Assembly (NCBI RefSeq): GCF_963169125.1
Contig: NC_084799.1
Span: 63,906,643 to 63,970,642, forward strand
Length of the DNA: 64,000 nt
Direction of reading: 5' to 3'
DNA from: Humulus lupulus
Lineage: Eukaryota > Streptophyta > Magnoliopsida > Rosales > Cannabaceae
In this document: in pieces, positions 33,810 to 45,863 of the stretch
How the letters are laid out: each line of letters starts with the position of its first letter
How positions within the stretch are numbered: the first letter of the stretch is position 1
Translations under genes and position numbers: made by a program
The notes under the pieces: model-generated
What the model saw: the letters and a program-made list of their open reading frames with translations, nothing else
What the model was told of the DNA's origin: nothing
Database searches by the model: none

Positions 33810-34733
33810 CAACTGAATACTTTGTTCTAAATTTGTAACTAATTGGTAAAAAAATCTATGCAACAAAACATTAAATTATCAACATTATTGGTATTAATAT
33901 TTAAAAAAAAAAGAAATTCACAAAAATACATTAACATTAAAAAAATATATGAAAAATACGGTAGCCTACAAAAATATGGAATTTTTATAAAAAATATGGA
34001 GGGGCAAAAGTGTAAATACGAAGTGGCAGTAAAATACAATTTTTTTGTTAACAATTATTACAGATTCGTAAACATGTGTTTGAGATTCGTAAAAAAATAT
34101 TTTTGTTAACAACATTTATAAATATATAACAAAGTTTTACAACATTTATAGAATAATTATTTGCTTTTTTTTTTTTTGTAACAAAGGTTTACAAAACTAA
34201 TTTTAATATTTATAAAAGTAAGTTGTGAATTTAGTTAACATATTTGTAACAAAGATATATAATACTACGTTTGTAACTAAAAGATATAATTTTACTTTTG
34301 TAACTAATATATACAAAAATGTTAAATTGCATTAAACAAGTATCATATATTTTTTTTTAAATTGTAACTACTAATAAAGAAAATTATATTTTTTAAATAT
34401 ATAATAATTTATGTAAGCATAAATATTTATTTAATATTAATAATTATATTCATTTTAAATATTTATAAGTAAAATAAATTAATTTATAATTACTATTATT
34501 AACATACAAAAAGTATGGATGAAGTAAAATTACTGAAGAGAAAAAGACAAAAGAAAAAAACAGAAGTGTAGAGAATGGAAAGAGAAGAGTGAGATATTAT
34601 CATATATGTATAAATATATATATATATATATATTCATTTTGCAGTTTATAAGTGACGAGTCAGCAAACAAAAATTATTTAATTATAAGTATTATATAAAT
34701 ATATACAGACATCTATTTACATATAAATAAAAT
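33810..34733. other. AT-rich intergenic DNA
   Basis: Very AT-rich, with many repeats of the words TTTGTAAC and AACAAAG (33830-34320) that may be an old MITE, a poly-T run (34164-34177) and an (AT)n microsatellite (34612-34632). No gene seen. Confidence 0.6.
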
Positions 34734-37122
34734 TGTAACGACCCAAATTTGCTAACAGAGCTTAAGGGCCTTGATTAGTATGCCGGGAGGGCACAATTGG
34801 ATTATATGTGATTTAATAATTAAAAGTATGTTATATGATTATTTGAATGTCTGTGACGCATGACAATGTGTATTAGTATGCATGTAGGCCCTGATTAGGT
34901 TAGAATGGCATATTCATAATTTTAGCCCATTGAGGGCATAAATGTGAATAACTGTAATAAATTCTTGAGACCACATTATTATATGGATATATTTGTAGTC
35001 TGTGACTCGAGGCAATTCTAGTGAGCGGTTCAGCAAAAAAGTCACGGCGGGGATTTATACTCGGCTCGGGATGAGCCTAGGGGTATTTCAGGGAATTTAG
35101 AGAATATATTGGGGTCTATTTTGATATTGAGGAATATAATTGATGATTATTTAGGCATCGGGAAGTGAGTGGAAAATACTAGAGACACTTGGGGAATTAG
35201 CGGGAATTGGGAACAAATGACCAAAATGCCCCTAGGATTGATTTAAAGGCTTAGGAATTATGGGAGGGTAACATGGTCATTTGGCTTATAAGGGATAAGA
35301 GTTAAATATGCTTTATGCCTTAGTGGAATGTCTAGAATGTGAAGGAAGTCTGAAGAAAGAAAAGAAAAGTAGAAGGAAAAAGGAAAGAAGGAAAAGTGGG
35401 AGACTCTTTTCTCTCTCTCGGTTTAGGCTTCTCAACACCAATTCTTGAGGTCTCTTGGAGCTAAAACCCAGAGGGAGTTTGGACAGGAGCTTGAGGTTAG
35501 GATCCTTGATTTGTCTAGAGGAATTGGCAGAGGTTACTCATCATTTGAGGTAAGGTCTTGAGGTTGTTACTCAGTTTCTGGTTCTTAGTATTAATATGGG
35601 TTTTGAGCTGAGTTTTGGTGGGAATTTTAGGGAATTGAGGCTGAAGCTTTGAGAAGGTGAAGGCTAAGCAAGTGTGAATGATAACCTAGGTTGAGCTCAT
35701 CCATCAAAGGTAAGAAACTCTGGTTTAAACTTTGTGACTTCAGTTGATTTCTGTTGAGTTTTGAGCTCTAGGTTCAGCCATGGTGAATTTTGTGTTTTGG
35801 GGTGCATGTGATTGAATTTCTTGTGATTAGGACTTATGGGGTGAGTTGAGGATGTTGGGAGGCTTATTTTGAAGTTTGGTTGAGGTTGGGTTGAGTTTTG
35901 GAAAGGTTTGACTCGGAAAAATTCGAAGGAGAAAATTATGTGCTGGGCTGTGTTGTGACTAGCGCTAGTCACTAGGCGCTACAACGCTAGGCCCTGAAGT
36001 TCCAGAGCCTTTTGGCTCTGCTTGTAGCGCTATAGCGCTCTCCTTAGGGCGTTGTAGTGCTACCCTGTTCCCATAAAGGGATTTTTGGGTTATTTTTAAG
36101 GGTTTTTGCCTGGGGGTTCGGGGTTTGATTCCACCACCCCGTTTAGTAGAATTAGGACTTCCCCAGGGCTCGGGATTGGTCCCGAGGCTAGGTTTTGGAT
36201 TTGAGGTTTGGTGATGGTTCTGATCTATGGCTGTGACTAGGTGTACGCTAGGGCTCAGACGGGATCGTGCTTGAGGATCAAATTGAACAAAGCTAGCGAA
36301 ATCTAAAGGTAAGAAAACTGCACCCGGCTATGTATTTGTGGGACTAAGAGCTCCCTATATCTGTATGATGTCATAGATGGTATTATGCCATGGGACATGT
36401 GATAAACGACCTAAGGGTGCCGTAAATAATACTTGCGCACAGGGCGCGGCTCAGCCACTAGTAGCTGAGGACAACTTAATATTCACTGAGCTCAGTTTAA
36501 GCGGGCCGGAGTTAGTGGGATAAATAGAGGGTGCGGCCTAAGGGCGCTAACCCTGGTTATCATATGTGAATTGATTATTGATATGAAATGATGTATTTGA
36601 TATGCTGAATGCTTGAATAACATGAATATTTGGACTGTTGAGTACATGTTTATACTGTATGAGTTTTTTGGTTGTTTGCTTAATGATTATGCTCTGTCAT
36701 TGTGTTTGCTTGTTGGGCCTTGGCTCACGGGTGCTATGTGGTGCAGGTAAAGGCAAGGGCAAGTTGGACCAGTCCTGAGATGGAGAGCTTCGAGGCTAAA
36801 TGTACATAGTCAGCTGATCGACCGCCACGGCCGAGGAGTGATACAGGACGAGAAAAGCTTAATTTTCTGTTTTGCCTTAGAGTGGCTAATAACTATATTT
36901 CAATCCTAAAATTTTGTAGGCGTTCTTTTAACTTTACTACTTTTTGGATCCTGTGTAAGGAAAATGTTTGTTTATAAGAAATGAAGTTTTTGAGACCAAA
37001 ATCTTTTAACCCTAGTTCAACTATAGTACCAGTAACACGTTTCGAGCTAAATGACTTGATTAGCAAGTCTTGCACATTTATAAACACACAGTGTAACGAT
37101 CTTGGCTATCCAGGGCATTACA
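34734..37122 (+). mobile_element. Solo Ty3/gypsy LTR, plus strand
   Basis: Begins TGTAACGACCCAAATTTGC and ends CAGGGCATTACA, 2389 bp. It shares landmarks with the other gypsy LTRs: GGGAGGGCACAATTGG near the start, a CTTTTCTCTCTCTCG leader near 35405 and a GCCTTGGCTCACGGGTGCTATG block near 36718. No PBS or gag follows and no pol precedes. Flanks are AAAAT and AATAT, an imperfect 5-bp duplication. Confidence 0.82.
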
Positions 37123-39292
37123 AATATATTAGTTTGAGGATTAGTCTTGACAACAAATGAATTTTGAGGGGAAGAGATGTGTTATATGGCAAGCAAGAAC
37201 AAGATTTACCGTAAATGTGTAATTATTTTAGTTTACCGTAAAAAATGATATTTTTTTAATATTACCGTAAAGATTGTAATTTATCCTAAAAAAAATAATA
37301 CCAAAAAAAATTGATAAATATTATTTAGAAAGAAAACAGTGTCAAAAAAAGTACAAAATTGCATAAATTAATTTATATCGAACTAATTCCTTACAAGGAC
37401 TAAACTGATAGATCAATTGAAATTGGCAGACAAAAATAAAAAATCAAAATATAAATTTAATAACTTTTTTGTTTTACATAATTTTAATTTGCTTCAGTTT
37501 TAGCATTTTAAATTAATTAAATATTTAATTAGTAACATCTTTTATTAATTTAAGGAAGAAATATATTTTAATATTTAACTAATTAAATGGATATATCTGC
37601 TAATTATTATTCTGATTAGATGTGTAATATTATTTTAAAACTTGTATACGGATGAAAAAACCCGAAAGAACTATCCAAGAATCCATATTCTAATAAAACA
37701 ATTAAAATATTAATATAAACTCAAAATAAAAGTCTTACAAAATGTTCAACTGCTATGGTGATATAAACGTAATTGTCAAGAATTTATAAACTCTGGGTGT
37801 TTGTGTATTTTATTTAAGCCTGTAACTACTAATGCAACATCATTATCATTCTGTTGGAAGATAGTATTCCATGTCGTGCAACTTATTGTGTTTGCCTCTT
37901 CCTGTGTAAGATTTGTTGGGTTTTGTTATGCGGTTACGTGTTTTCGGTTTTCCCCTAAAATAAATCAATATTTCACCTAAGACTACCGCAAACCGCCAAA
38001 TCTCACTCAGACTCACAGTTCGACCATTATGCATTATTATTCTCCTAACTGAATTGACATATTTATGTACATATTGAAACATTTCCAGACAAAACTAGAT
38101 CAGGCTACTACCAATTAATTAATAATTCATCAGTATTAATTGTTTTACACAAGTTGTTAATGAGCTCGATCAATTAATAATCAGCTAGCTAATCTTATAA
38201 TAATATGTTATATTTATGATTTCTCTTTATATCGCACGTTATCCCTGGACAAACTTAATTATATATATATATATATATATGAAAATGTGGCAGTCCAACA
38301 GTAAATTAACAACATATTTCGAATGTACAAAACCGCCAGGTGGTGATCATGTTGATGGTTTTTCAAGGATAAATGCTTTTTTTCTTTAAATAGAGAATTG
38401 TTAAGAAGTAACCAGGTTTCCAATATCATACAAAAAAGTAATACATTATTATTGATACAATTAAATATCAGATCTCACACGTTTAAATATATTTGAATTT
38501 AATAAGTACTAGATAATATTACTAACACTCCATCCTTGTCACGTGATTTTAAATCACTAAAATTGTCAAACACCAACCCTCTTTTAAATATAGTTGTCAA
38601 ACTATAAAGCATTTTCAGGGTTATACTTCTTTATTTATGCATGGCATAAGAAGCTTCCTACTCTGTCCGAATTCACATGTCTCATCATTAATGCAAGTTA
38701 GAAAAAAATATTAATTCACTTTGAGGTCAAAGACAATAACACCCTTCTAACAATTTAAATTAACAAGGCACTCGTATATAACACCCCTCTACGGACATGC
38801 ATATATAATATATATGTATATATTGTTTATCATATACATGTTAACTATGTATAAATATATGAAAATTCTTATACATATATCGATGCAATTCTCGATCGAT
38901 CTAGATCTGCTTGCTGGTTATGGACTAGATTAACAATTACTTGAATAGAAAACAACTATAATTTAAAATTTTGTTAGATTCAAATGAAGTTGAGAGAATG
39001 ACTACATTCCCTAGGCAAATTGCAAAACTTTCATATTTGCCTCCTTTTTTCTCTTTTTAATTACAAAGTGGTCTACTGTAGACGTGTGTATATATATAAA
39101 AGTTGTTTTTTTTATAGAATATACTTACATTTAACACTACATAAGAATATAGCTTACCTCACTCATTTTGAAATTCAACAATATACTTCTTATCATATAT
39201 ACATCGCATTTTCTTCTAAACTCACTCCTAACATTCTAACATAAGTAACTAACATTCTAACATAAGTAAATATAAGCAAGACAGTCTAATAA
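37123..39292. other. AT-rich intergenic DNA
   Basis: No gene, transposon end or RNA gene recognised. Contains an (AT)n run at 38257-38281 and short ORFs with no family likeness. Confidence 0.6.
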
Positions 39293-40266
39293 TTAAGGAT
39301 ATGATTGGTATAGGATTTAAATGTGATTTTATGTTTTCAAAAATTAAAAATTATGAGACCTACAAATAAAACTTGATTGGTTAAACATTTTTGGAAACTA
39401 ATTCCAAAAATAACTTCAATTCTAATGAAGAATTTTGAAAACGAAAATTTCATGTTTTCAATATATTTTTACTTTTTAAAAATATATGTTTTTTCTTGCT
39501 AATTTTCTTTTATTTTTCTTACAATCTTGATTTTTTTCTTTTGTCCTTATTACAAGTCAATCTACTTTTTAAAAGTTTTATCTATATAAATTTAGTAAAA
39601 TAATTAATTATAAAATCATATAAATAATTTAATTCTGATTTACAATATATTTGCTAAAAAAATTCATTGATCAAATAAAAATTACAACAAATAAATAAAA
39701 ATAATATTTTCACTTCAATTATTATTATACCAAAATAAAAAATATATATTACATATTCAATTTTTAGATTTTCTACCAAAAAATTATTCAATTTTATAAA
39801 ACTAAAAAATAGTTAACAGGCAATACATTCAATCACATTTTCATAAACATATTTTCAGACACTAAATCTAGATTCTTTTTTCAAAATCATACTTTTTCAA
39901 AATACAATTTTTAAATCACTAATCAATCATGCCCTAAAAAAATATAACTTTAATTTATAAAAAAAATCAAAGTTAATGACAATGCAATATTGTTATGAAT
40001 TTAATTAATGCATTATTATTAAATTTTAATTTATCAATATAATTAAATTTTACTTTCAGCTAAACCAATCACGTATTCAGTTTTTGTTATATTTTCAAAT
40101 TTAATCCGAATCACAGATTCAGTTTTTTAAAACTCAAAAACAGTTTACTGATATTGAACCAATCACATTTTCATAAACATGTTTTCAGTCACTAAATTCA
40201 GATTTTCATTTCAGAATCTCACTTTTCAAAAATATAGTTTTCTAATCGCGAACCAATCAGACCCTT
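39293..40266. mobile_element. Probable nonautonomous DNA transposon with inverted ends
   Basis: Left end TTAAGGATATGATTGGTA and right end, reverse-complemented, TTAAGGGTCTGATTGGTTCG share an imperfect inverted terminus AAGGnTnTGATTGGT. The ends are followed by similar text (TTTTCATAAACATGTTTTC and related). A second copy of the right end lies inside at about 39816-39937, so two related elements may be nested. No transposase. TTAA or TAA may be the target duplication. Confidence 0.5.
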
Positions 40267-40904
40267 AATAAATTTGAATGAGTCCAAAAATTGTCATACC
40301 TTTTCCCCTATATAATTACTAATATATAATATGAATGTGCATCATGAATAATGGCATATTTAATTTGAACATTTAACATATCACAACAAATTAAGATCAC
40401 GAAGACAAATATAATAATCAACCGACTATAACATGTATATATAAATAAAGTTATCGTAAATTTAAATGTATCAAACTAAAATGTTTTATTAATTTCACTT
40501 TCAAATAGAGCCGTGCAACATTTCTTGATCACAAAGAAATATACTTTATTTCAATACTGCCCTTGCGTATGATCAAAAATTTCCCGGATAACGGTCAAAT
40601 CATACATATATGACAGCAATGATATTACAATTACAGCATGATATGTACGTATATCTATATATTATATGTTGGTAAATTCTCCAATATTATAATTATAACA
40701 TTGCCCCTAATCCCCACTAGCTTGTATTATATTATCATATAAGCTACATAATTGATCATCATTATTGATCTTTTCTTTTTCTTTTGGTCACGGTACCACA
40801 ATTAAACAAAAAATGTTACAACGTAATAATAAGACTAGCTCAATATGAAATCAAGCTTTTTTTTCCCCAACCAAGAAACTGTAGTGATCATCATCAGCCA
40901 ATTA

Positions 40905-41666
40905 TTATTTGTGGTTAAGCAGTACCTTTATGAAGGATGAGTAAAAGCTTGATCTGGACTTTACACTCGCCCCACTACGGCCATTAAAGCACAGAGTTGA
41001 AACTGGTGAAGAGTAGTCATGGCCATACTCTTCATAATTCTCTTCGTCATGACAATTATTAACCCTAGAATCCACCGGCCGCCGAGGACTAGATGATGAC
41101 ATCATTCTCCACCGTCCGTGGTGGTGTTTCGATGAAGTAGTACATGCCGGCGAAGAAGGCACCGATGAAGAGTAGTAGGATACTGACTTTGGAGAAGAGG
41201 AGAGTGATGAGGAAGAAGATGGTGATGAAAGAGAATTAGGCGATGAAGGAAAAGTATTATTTCGTGTTCTGGTAGTATTATTATTAGTACTAGAACCATT
41301 GAAATCATGCTTTGGGAAAATAGTGCGTATAAGATTAGGTTTTGAGGTCTTTTTTCTAGTTTTGGATGATGAAGATTTTTTTGAAGAGGGAGTACTAATA
41401 GGACTGTAACAATAAGAAGGTGGAGGAGTGAGAGGAGGTAAAGGGTTTTCTCTGAGCTTGACTTTTGGAGTTCCTGGTTGAGATTCCCACATGAATGGGA
41501 TTGAAGCTGAAGATCCACCATGGTAGTGATGATCCTCCATGGATGTGGTGGATATGGATAAGTCTCTCTTCATTAGGCGCTGCTTAGAGAAGAGTTTGTA
41601 CTCATTGGGATGAGTGATAATTTTGAGTGAGTTATGAGTAAGGTCTGAGGTACTACTTGTGAGCAT
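40905..41666 (-). CDS. DUF688 family protein (plant-specific, host gene)
   Basis: A single uninterrupted exon of 253 codons, from ATG at 41666 to a stop at 40905. The hallmark IPFMWESQPGTPKVK stands at residues 56-70, followed by the proline-rich NPLPPLTPPPSY (74-85). The rest is low-complexity: a basic KSSSSKTRKKTSK patch (about 95-107), a long Ser-rich tract (140-185) and a conserved-looking end SFYSSFIKVLLNHK. Proteins of this family are plant-specific and of unknown biochemical function; some are annotated as hydroxyproline-rich-like. No signal peptide or membrane segment is seen. Two downstream in-frame Met codons (MKRDLSIS at 32, MEDHHYHG at 43) are alternative starts. It lies alone in the AT-rich gap between TE clusters, and its open frame and codon use mark it as the only convincing cellular gene here. 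Confidence 0.85.
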   Translation of the reverse strand: MLTSSTSDLTHNSLKIITHPNEYKLFSKQRLMKRDLSISTTSMEDHHYHGGSSASIPFMWESQPGTPKVKLRENPLPPLTPPPSYCYSPISTPSSKKSSSSKTRKKTSKPNLIRTIFPKHDFNGSSTNNNTTRTRNNTFPSSPNSLSSPSSSSSLSSSPKSVSYYSSSVPSSPACTTSSKHHHGRWRMMSSSSPRRPVDSRVNNCHDEENYEEYGHDYSSPVSTLCFNGRSGASVKSRSSFYSSFIKVLLNHK

Positions 41667-43380
41667 TTTTAGTAATAATTGATGCTATAATAAGGTGAGA
41701 ATAGGAGGGCTTAGTTTATAATCACTTGCTAGTTTCAATGTATTATAGTACATGTTATAAATTTATGTGTTTATATATATATATATATATATATAAATAT
41801 TCTCTAACATGCTGGGTTATGACTTAGTTTGTTAATTAAATAACATTTTTTGTATGGGCTCTAAATTAATAACCAACATGCACAGTCAACTAATAGCATA
41901 GGGCATGAGATTGTGACAAATTACCAAACCCTTCACACTACAGTTTTCTTTTAAATAATAACTATTGATATTATATCATTATAACCAATAAAGCAGCTCT
42001 ATCTCAATGAAGTGAAGCATCAAGGAAGTTAGAAAACTAGCATATGTAATTAGCAGTTTATCTGAATGTGAATCTGGCCTAGAGAGTTGAGATCATGAGA
42101 TGCCTTGTGCCCTCAATTTCCGGTTCAAGTCCCAAATTAAATACTATTTGGAAGCTTTAAACTATGAAAATGTGTCGGATTGGTTGATAACCTAACTATT
42201 ATAGTCAACACAAAATAATCATTTGAAAACCAAAACTATATTTATATGTGAGTGCATGTTATCATAAATAATTAATTATCTCAAAGGAATCGGTCATGCA
42301 TGTGGGCGCGCTTGCTGGATCGCCGGCCCACACCACCGTGGTTATCATATAGCTGATTATTATTAAAACTGCAGCTCTTTAGGACCATGTGAAATTCAGT
42401 TGGATTTTGCTAAAATAAAAAATAAAACTAAACATATAATAGAAAGAGTAGGTTATAGTTGGATATTGAAATTTGTTTAACGAAGATGATGATCGCCTTA
42501 CTATTTTTGCATTCCTCTCAATTTGGATATATATAATTATAATAGGGTAATACTCCAAAATCCTTTTCATAAGAATAAGTCACTAAAAAATAAAAAACTT
42601 CTAGTCAATACAAAAAACTATTTATAATTAAAAGTAATATTTAGTTACAAGTTGTTATTAATGCAGTTTTAATCACAACCTATTATATATAATAAAAAAT
42701 ATATTTAGTCATAACAAATTTTGATTTTTATGAGCATATTTGTAACTATGAATTTTTTTGTTCACAATATATGTAAGATGGTATTTTTTAAGCACAAAGA
42801 AAATGTCTTTCTATATAGATTGGCAATAACTGTCTCACTCAATAATAATAATAATAGAGTACTTGAAAAGAAAAGAAAAATATTTTTCTTTTTCGTAACC
42901 AACGTTTGATCGTAATCCAATAGCTTATTATTATTTAGCTAGAAAATCAATAATTGTGACAAAACTGGTCATGAATATAAATATATATATATATAAATAT
43001 ATATATATATTTCTTAATCTAGATAACACAACTTTATAAATATATATTTACCAATATATATAATATGCCGTCGTAATTTCATACAATAATTTTCTTGACA
43101 CGCTTTAATTTTCAAACATAGCCAACTTAAAAAACATTTATCTAAAATGACGTAATTAATCTTAAGAAATCAAAATTTTATATACTTTTATATTTACAAG
43201 ATGAACAAAATGTGGAATTGAAGATTGTGATTTAATATTAGGTAAGATCTTATTGTTTAATGACTGATAAAGTATTTAGGTGGGATGGATGTGTGGGTGT
43301 GTATGGGAGAGACGCGGTTTAAATTTTATTGTATCAAAAAAAATATATATGTATTACAAAGTGTGATTTTATATATATTT
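41667..43380. other. Upstream region of the DUF688 gene and AT-rich intergenic DNA
   Basis: No further gene. It has (AT)n runs near 41773-41796 and 42977-43010, and a region at 42580-42760 rich in TTTGTAACTA-like words resembling 33830-34320, possibly a shared old repeat. Confidence 0.55.
41715..41720 (-). promoter_or_regulatory. Candidate TATA box of the DUF688 gene
   Basis: Minus strand TATAAA about 50 bp before the ATG. That leaves a short 5' UTR of some 20 bases if used, so a more distal start is also possible. An (AT)n run at about 41773-41796 lies upstream. Confidence 0.4.
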
Positions 43381-43672
43381 GAGTAAATTAGCGAGTAAAA
43401 TATTTTATGTTTTTAAAATATAGCATTTAATTATCAAATTTTTTTTTTACATAAAAATACTCAAAGTTTCTAAAATGTAGCACTTAAATACCCAAACACT
43501 TAAAAATAATTTTGTTTAATCATTTTTTTTATTTTAAATTTCTTTTAGCTATGTGATTTTTTAAATATTTGAGTATTTAAATGCTACATTTTAGAAACTT
43601 TATGTATTTTTCTCGTAAAAAAAAATGAGCATTTAAATGCTATATTTTAGTAACGTTGAGTAATTTTACCGT
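43381..43672. mobile_element. Foldback MITE-like inverted repeat
   Basis: Left arm 43381-43500 and right arm about 43561-43672 are inverted copies: TAAAATATAGCATTTAA and TTTCTAAAATGTAGCAYTTAA in the left arm correspond to TTAAATGCTATATTTTA and TTAAATGCTACATTTTAGAAA in the right. Arms of ~110 bp around a ~60-bp AT-rich centre. No ORF. Typical of foldback-type MITEs; the superfamily was not determined. Confidence 0.7.
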
Positions 43673-43700
43673 AAAAAAATAAGTATAAAAGTGCAACATG

Positions 43701-43935
43701 CACTACAACAATTTAGGGTATTAGCGGCAGAAAGGTTTGCCGCTACTTATATAAGGATCCGCTGGTAATCATAATTAGCGACGGGGTTCTACCGCTAATA
43801 ATAGTTATTAGAGGCGGACTGACACACCTACCACTAATAATTTATTATTAGCAGCGGACAGTAGCGGCAAAGCCTGCCGCTAATACATGTGTCAGAGCCG
43901 ACATTATTAGCTGTGGGGTCCGCCGCTAATAATAT
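43701..43935. repeat. CACTA 2 terminus and subterminal repeats
   Basis: About nine direct and inverted copies of GCCGCTAATA / TATTAGCGGC within 235 bp after the CACTACAACAA terminus. The left flanking 3-mer is ATG. Confidence 0.85.
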
Positions 43936-44137
43936 TTTTATTATATATTTTAAAACAATTAATATTTATGAAATTTAAATATTTTTAAAAATAATTCATA
44001 ATAAATTTTAAGAATAACCAATTAATTAATTTAAACATAACTAACATTAATATATAATTTTAATATTTATCAAACTAACTAATATCACTATTGTCATTAA
44101 AAATAAATACTAAGTTAATTTAATTAAAATACATAAA

Positions 44138-45863
44138 CTAATAACTAAATATAATCATTAAGGTCAATATTGTAATTATCTTCATCTTCAACATTTCGCT
44201 GTGGCGGTGGCGGTGGTTGTGTCTGTGGTGGTGAAGGAATATAAGGCTGCTGTGAAGATCATCCAAGCGTGAGGTCCCCAAAATGATCTCGAGGCTGTGG
44301 CTGTATCGAGGTGGATAAAAAAGGTTGCTGCAACCCGCCCCCAAACTCACCATATCTAACATATGGTTGCTATTGTGAGGAACCCTCAAGTTCACCATAC
44401 CGAGAAAATAGTTGCTGCTGCGACGAACCTCCAACCTCCCCATACCTAAGATTAGGTTGCGGATGTTGCATCGATCCTCCTTAAAAATCGGTAAATTTAA
44501 AATATAGTGGAGGAGAGTGGGAAGAGCGTCCAAACATATATTGATTTTGATATTGCGGAGGTTGTTGCGACGGCACATATGACGGATACTGTTGAGGAGG
44601 TTGTTACTGTTGTTGTGGCAGTGTATGAAGGTCAGGATGGGCGGTGTTACTCTGAGAAGACGTACCACCTTCAGATTGTGATGGCAAATACCTCTGCAAG
44701 AAACAGTCAAACCATGGGTTATACAAATTACTGGGTTGTTGAGGTGATGCCATCTAAATTGTCTCAAGCATTGCCTTCATCATCAGAGCCATAGTAGTCA
44801 TATCTTCATCAAGCATAGGAGCAGTATGCGCTTGGGACTGACTTTGATTTGTAGAGTTGAAGGTTGACTTTCTCACTTTCCCTTTCACCCTATAGCTCAC
44901 TCTTTTTTGGTAGTCAGATATCTCCCTGATTACTTTATTTAGTATCTCTTATTGATCGACCGGGGATGAATCAACGCCAGATACATTACCAGACCCCTCA
45001 CTCTGTTGTTGAGACTGCCTATCTTGTTGTGACCTCTGAAGCTTCGCCGTCATTTTTTTGTATAAGGAAAACATTAGAAACAAAAAACTAAGATAATTTT
45101 TCGAATATGAGAACACAATAATACTTACATAATCTTGTTGAGTTGTCTCGTTGACAAAAGCTTTTGTCGATTTTTTCATATGAACATCCCCCAAGTATCA
45201 ACAACATACACTTCTGGGTGCTTATATACAAATGTAAACAAAGTGTTTTAGTATGTGTATATTTTGTAAAATTAAATTAACATCCTCACTTACATATCTG
45301 TGACGCTTAACTCCCAACGATTATGTGTCTTGTGTTGTTACATACTTCATTTGTTTTCTATTTGCTTGGTTTTTAGCGGAGCAAGCCAAAAATCTTTCGC
45401 TCGTGAACAACTCACAAATATCCTTCCATGTCTCCTTAGTGCAATGGTCAGGTGGCTTAGAGAGGACATTCTCCCAATCTTCTGGTCCTGGCTGATGATT
45501 TTTGAAGTGTCTATGTCTGATGTTCTTTCTCTCACGATATATTTCGCCATCTCCTTATAAACAGTTGCCAGAACTGACTCAGGTTGTGGATGACCGACTA
45601 TATTATAGTAATACTTAATTAAGAAAAAAAATAGATGACTTTGTAAATAATGCAAATAAATAATGTAGAGCATAAGATTTGTAATTTTTTACCCTCATAC
45701 GATCAAGCACTTGATCCTTAAACTGTTGAGGTAAATCAGCAAAATCCAATAATGATCCGGACACAACATTGTATCTTGAGTGCCCAACATGCGAATAAAA
45801 GCTTGGTCCTCTTGCCCAACCACTTTTTCCGTCACAGGATCAAGCTCTAGATCCAATGGTTTA
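44138..45863 (-). pseudogene. CACTA 2 second gene, 3' part (Transposase_24-like, Q/P-rich tail)
   Basis: Minus-strand reading: KPLDLELDPVTEKVVGQEDQ and AFIRMLGTQDTMLCPDHYW (45863-45700), then after an intron EDWENVLSKPPDHCTKETWK and RFLARSAKNQANRKQMKYV (about 45480-45340), DVHMKKSTKAFVNETTQQDY (about 45190), MTAKLQRSQQDRQSQQQSEG and EILNKVIREISDYQKRVSY (44950-44870). The tail is Gln/Pro-rich with a repeated YGEXXGSSQQQ unit (about 44480-44240). The pattern WK..C..F.S..F..RS..NQANR is that of the plant Ptta/En/Spm Transposase_24 family. Several stops (for example 44954, 44755) break it. No Ulp1-like domain is seen, unlike CACTA 1. Confidence 0.75.

Noticed and set aside
33843..34109. Lys/Ile/Asn-rich ORFs on both strands
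   Set aside because: Composition follows the AT-rich DNA; both strands open by chance.
37846..38082. 78-aa minus-strand ORF
   Set aside because: No family likeness or neighbouring exon; likely chance.
38257..38281. AT microsatellite as origin or regulatory element
   Set aside because: Simple repeat common in plant DNA; nothing else supports a function.
39020..39244. 74-aa ORF with hydrophobic residues as a small gene
   Set aside because: AT-rich chance ORF; no motif, no good promoter or codon bias.
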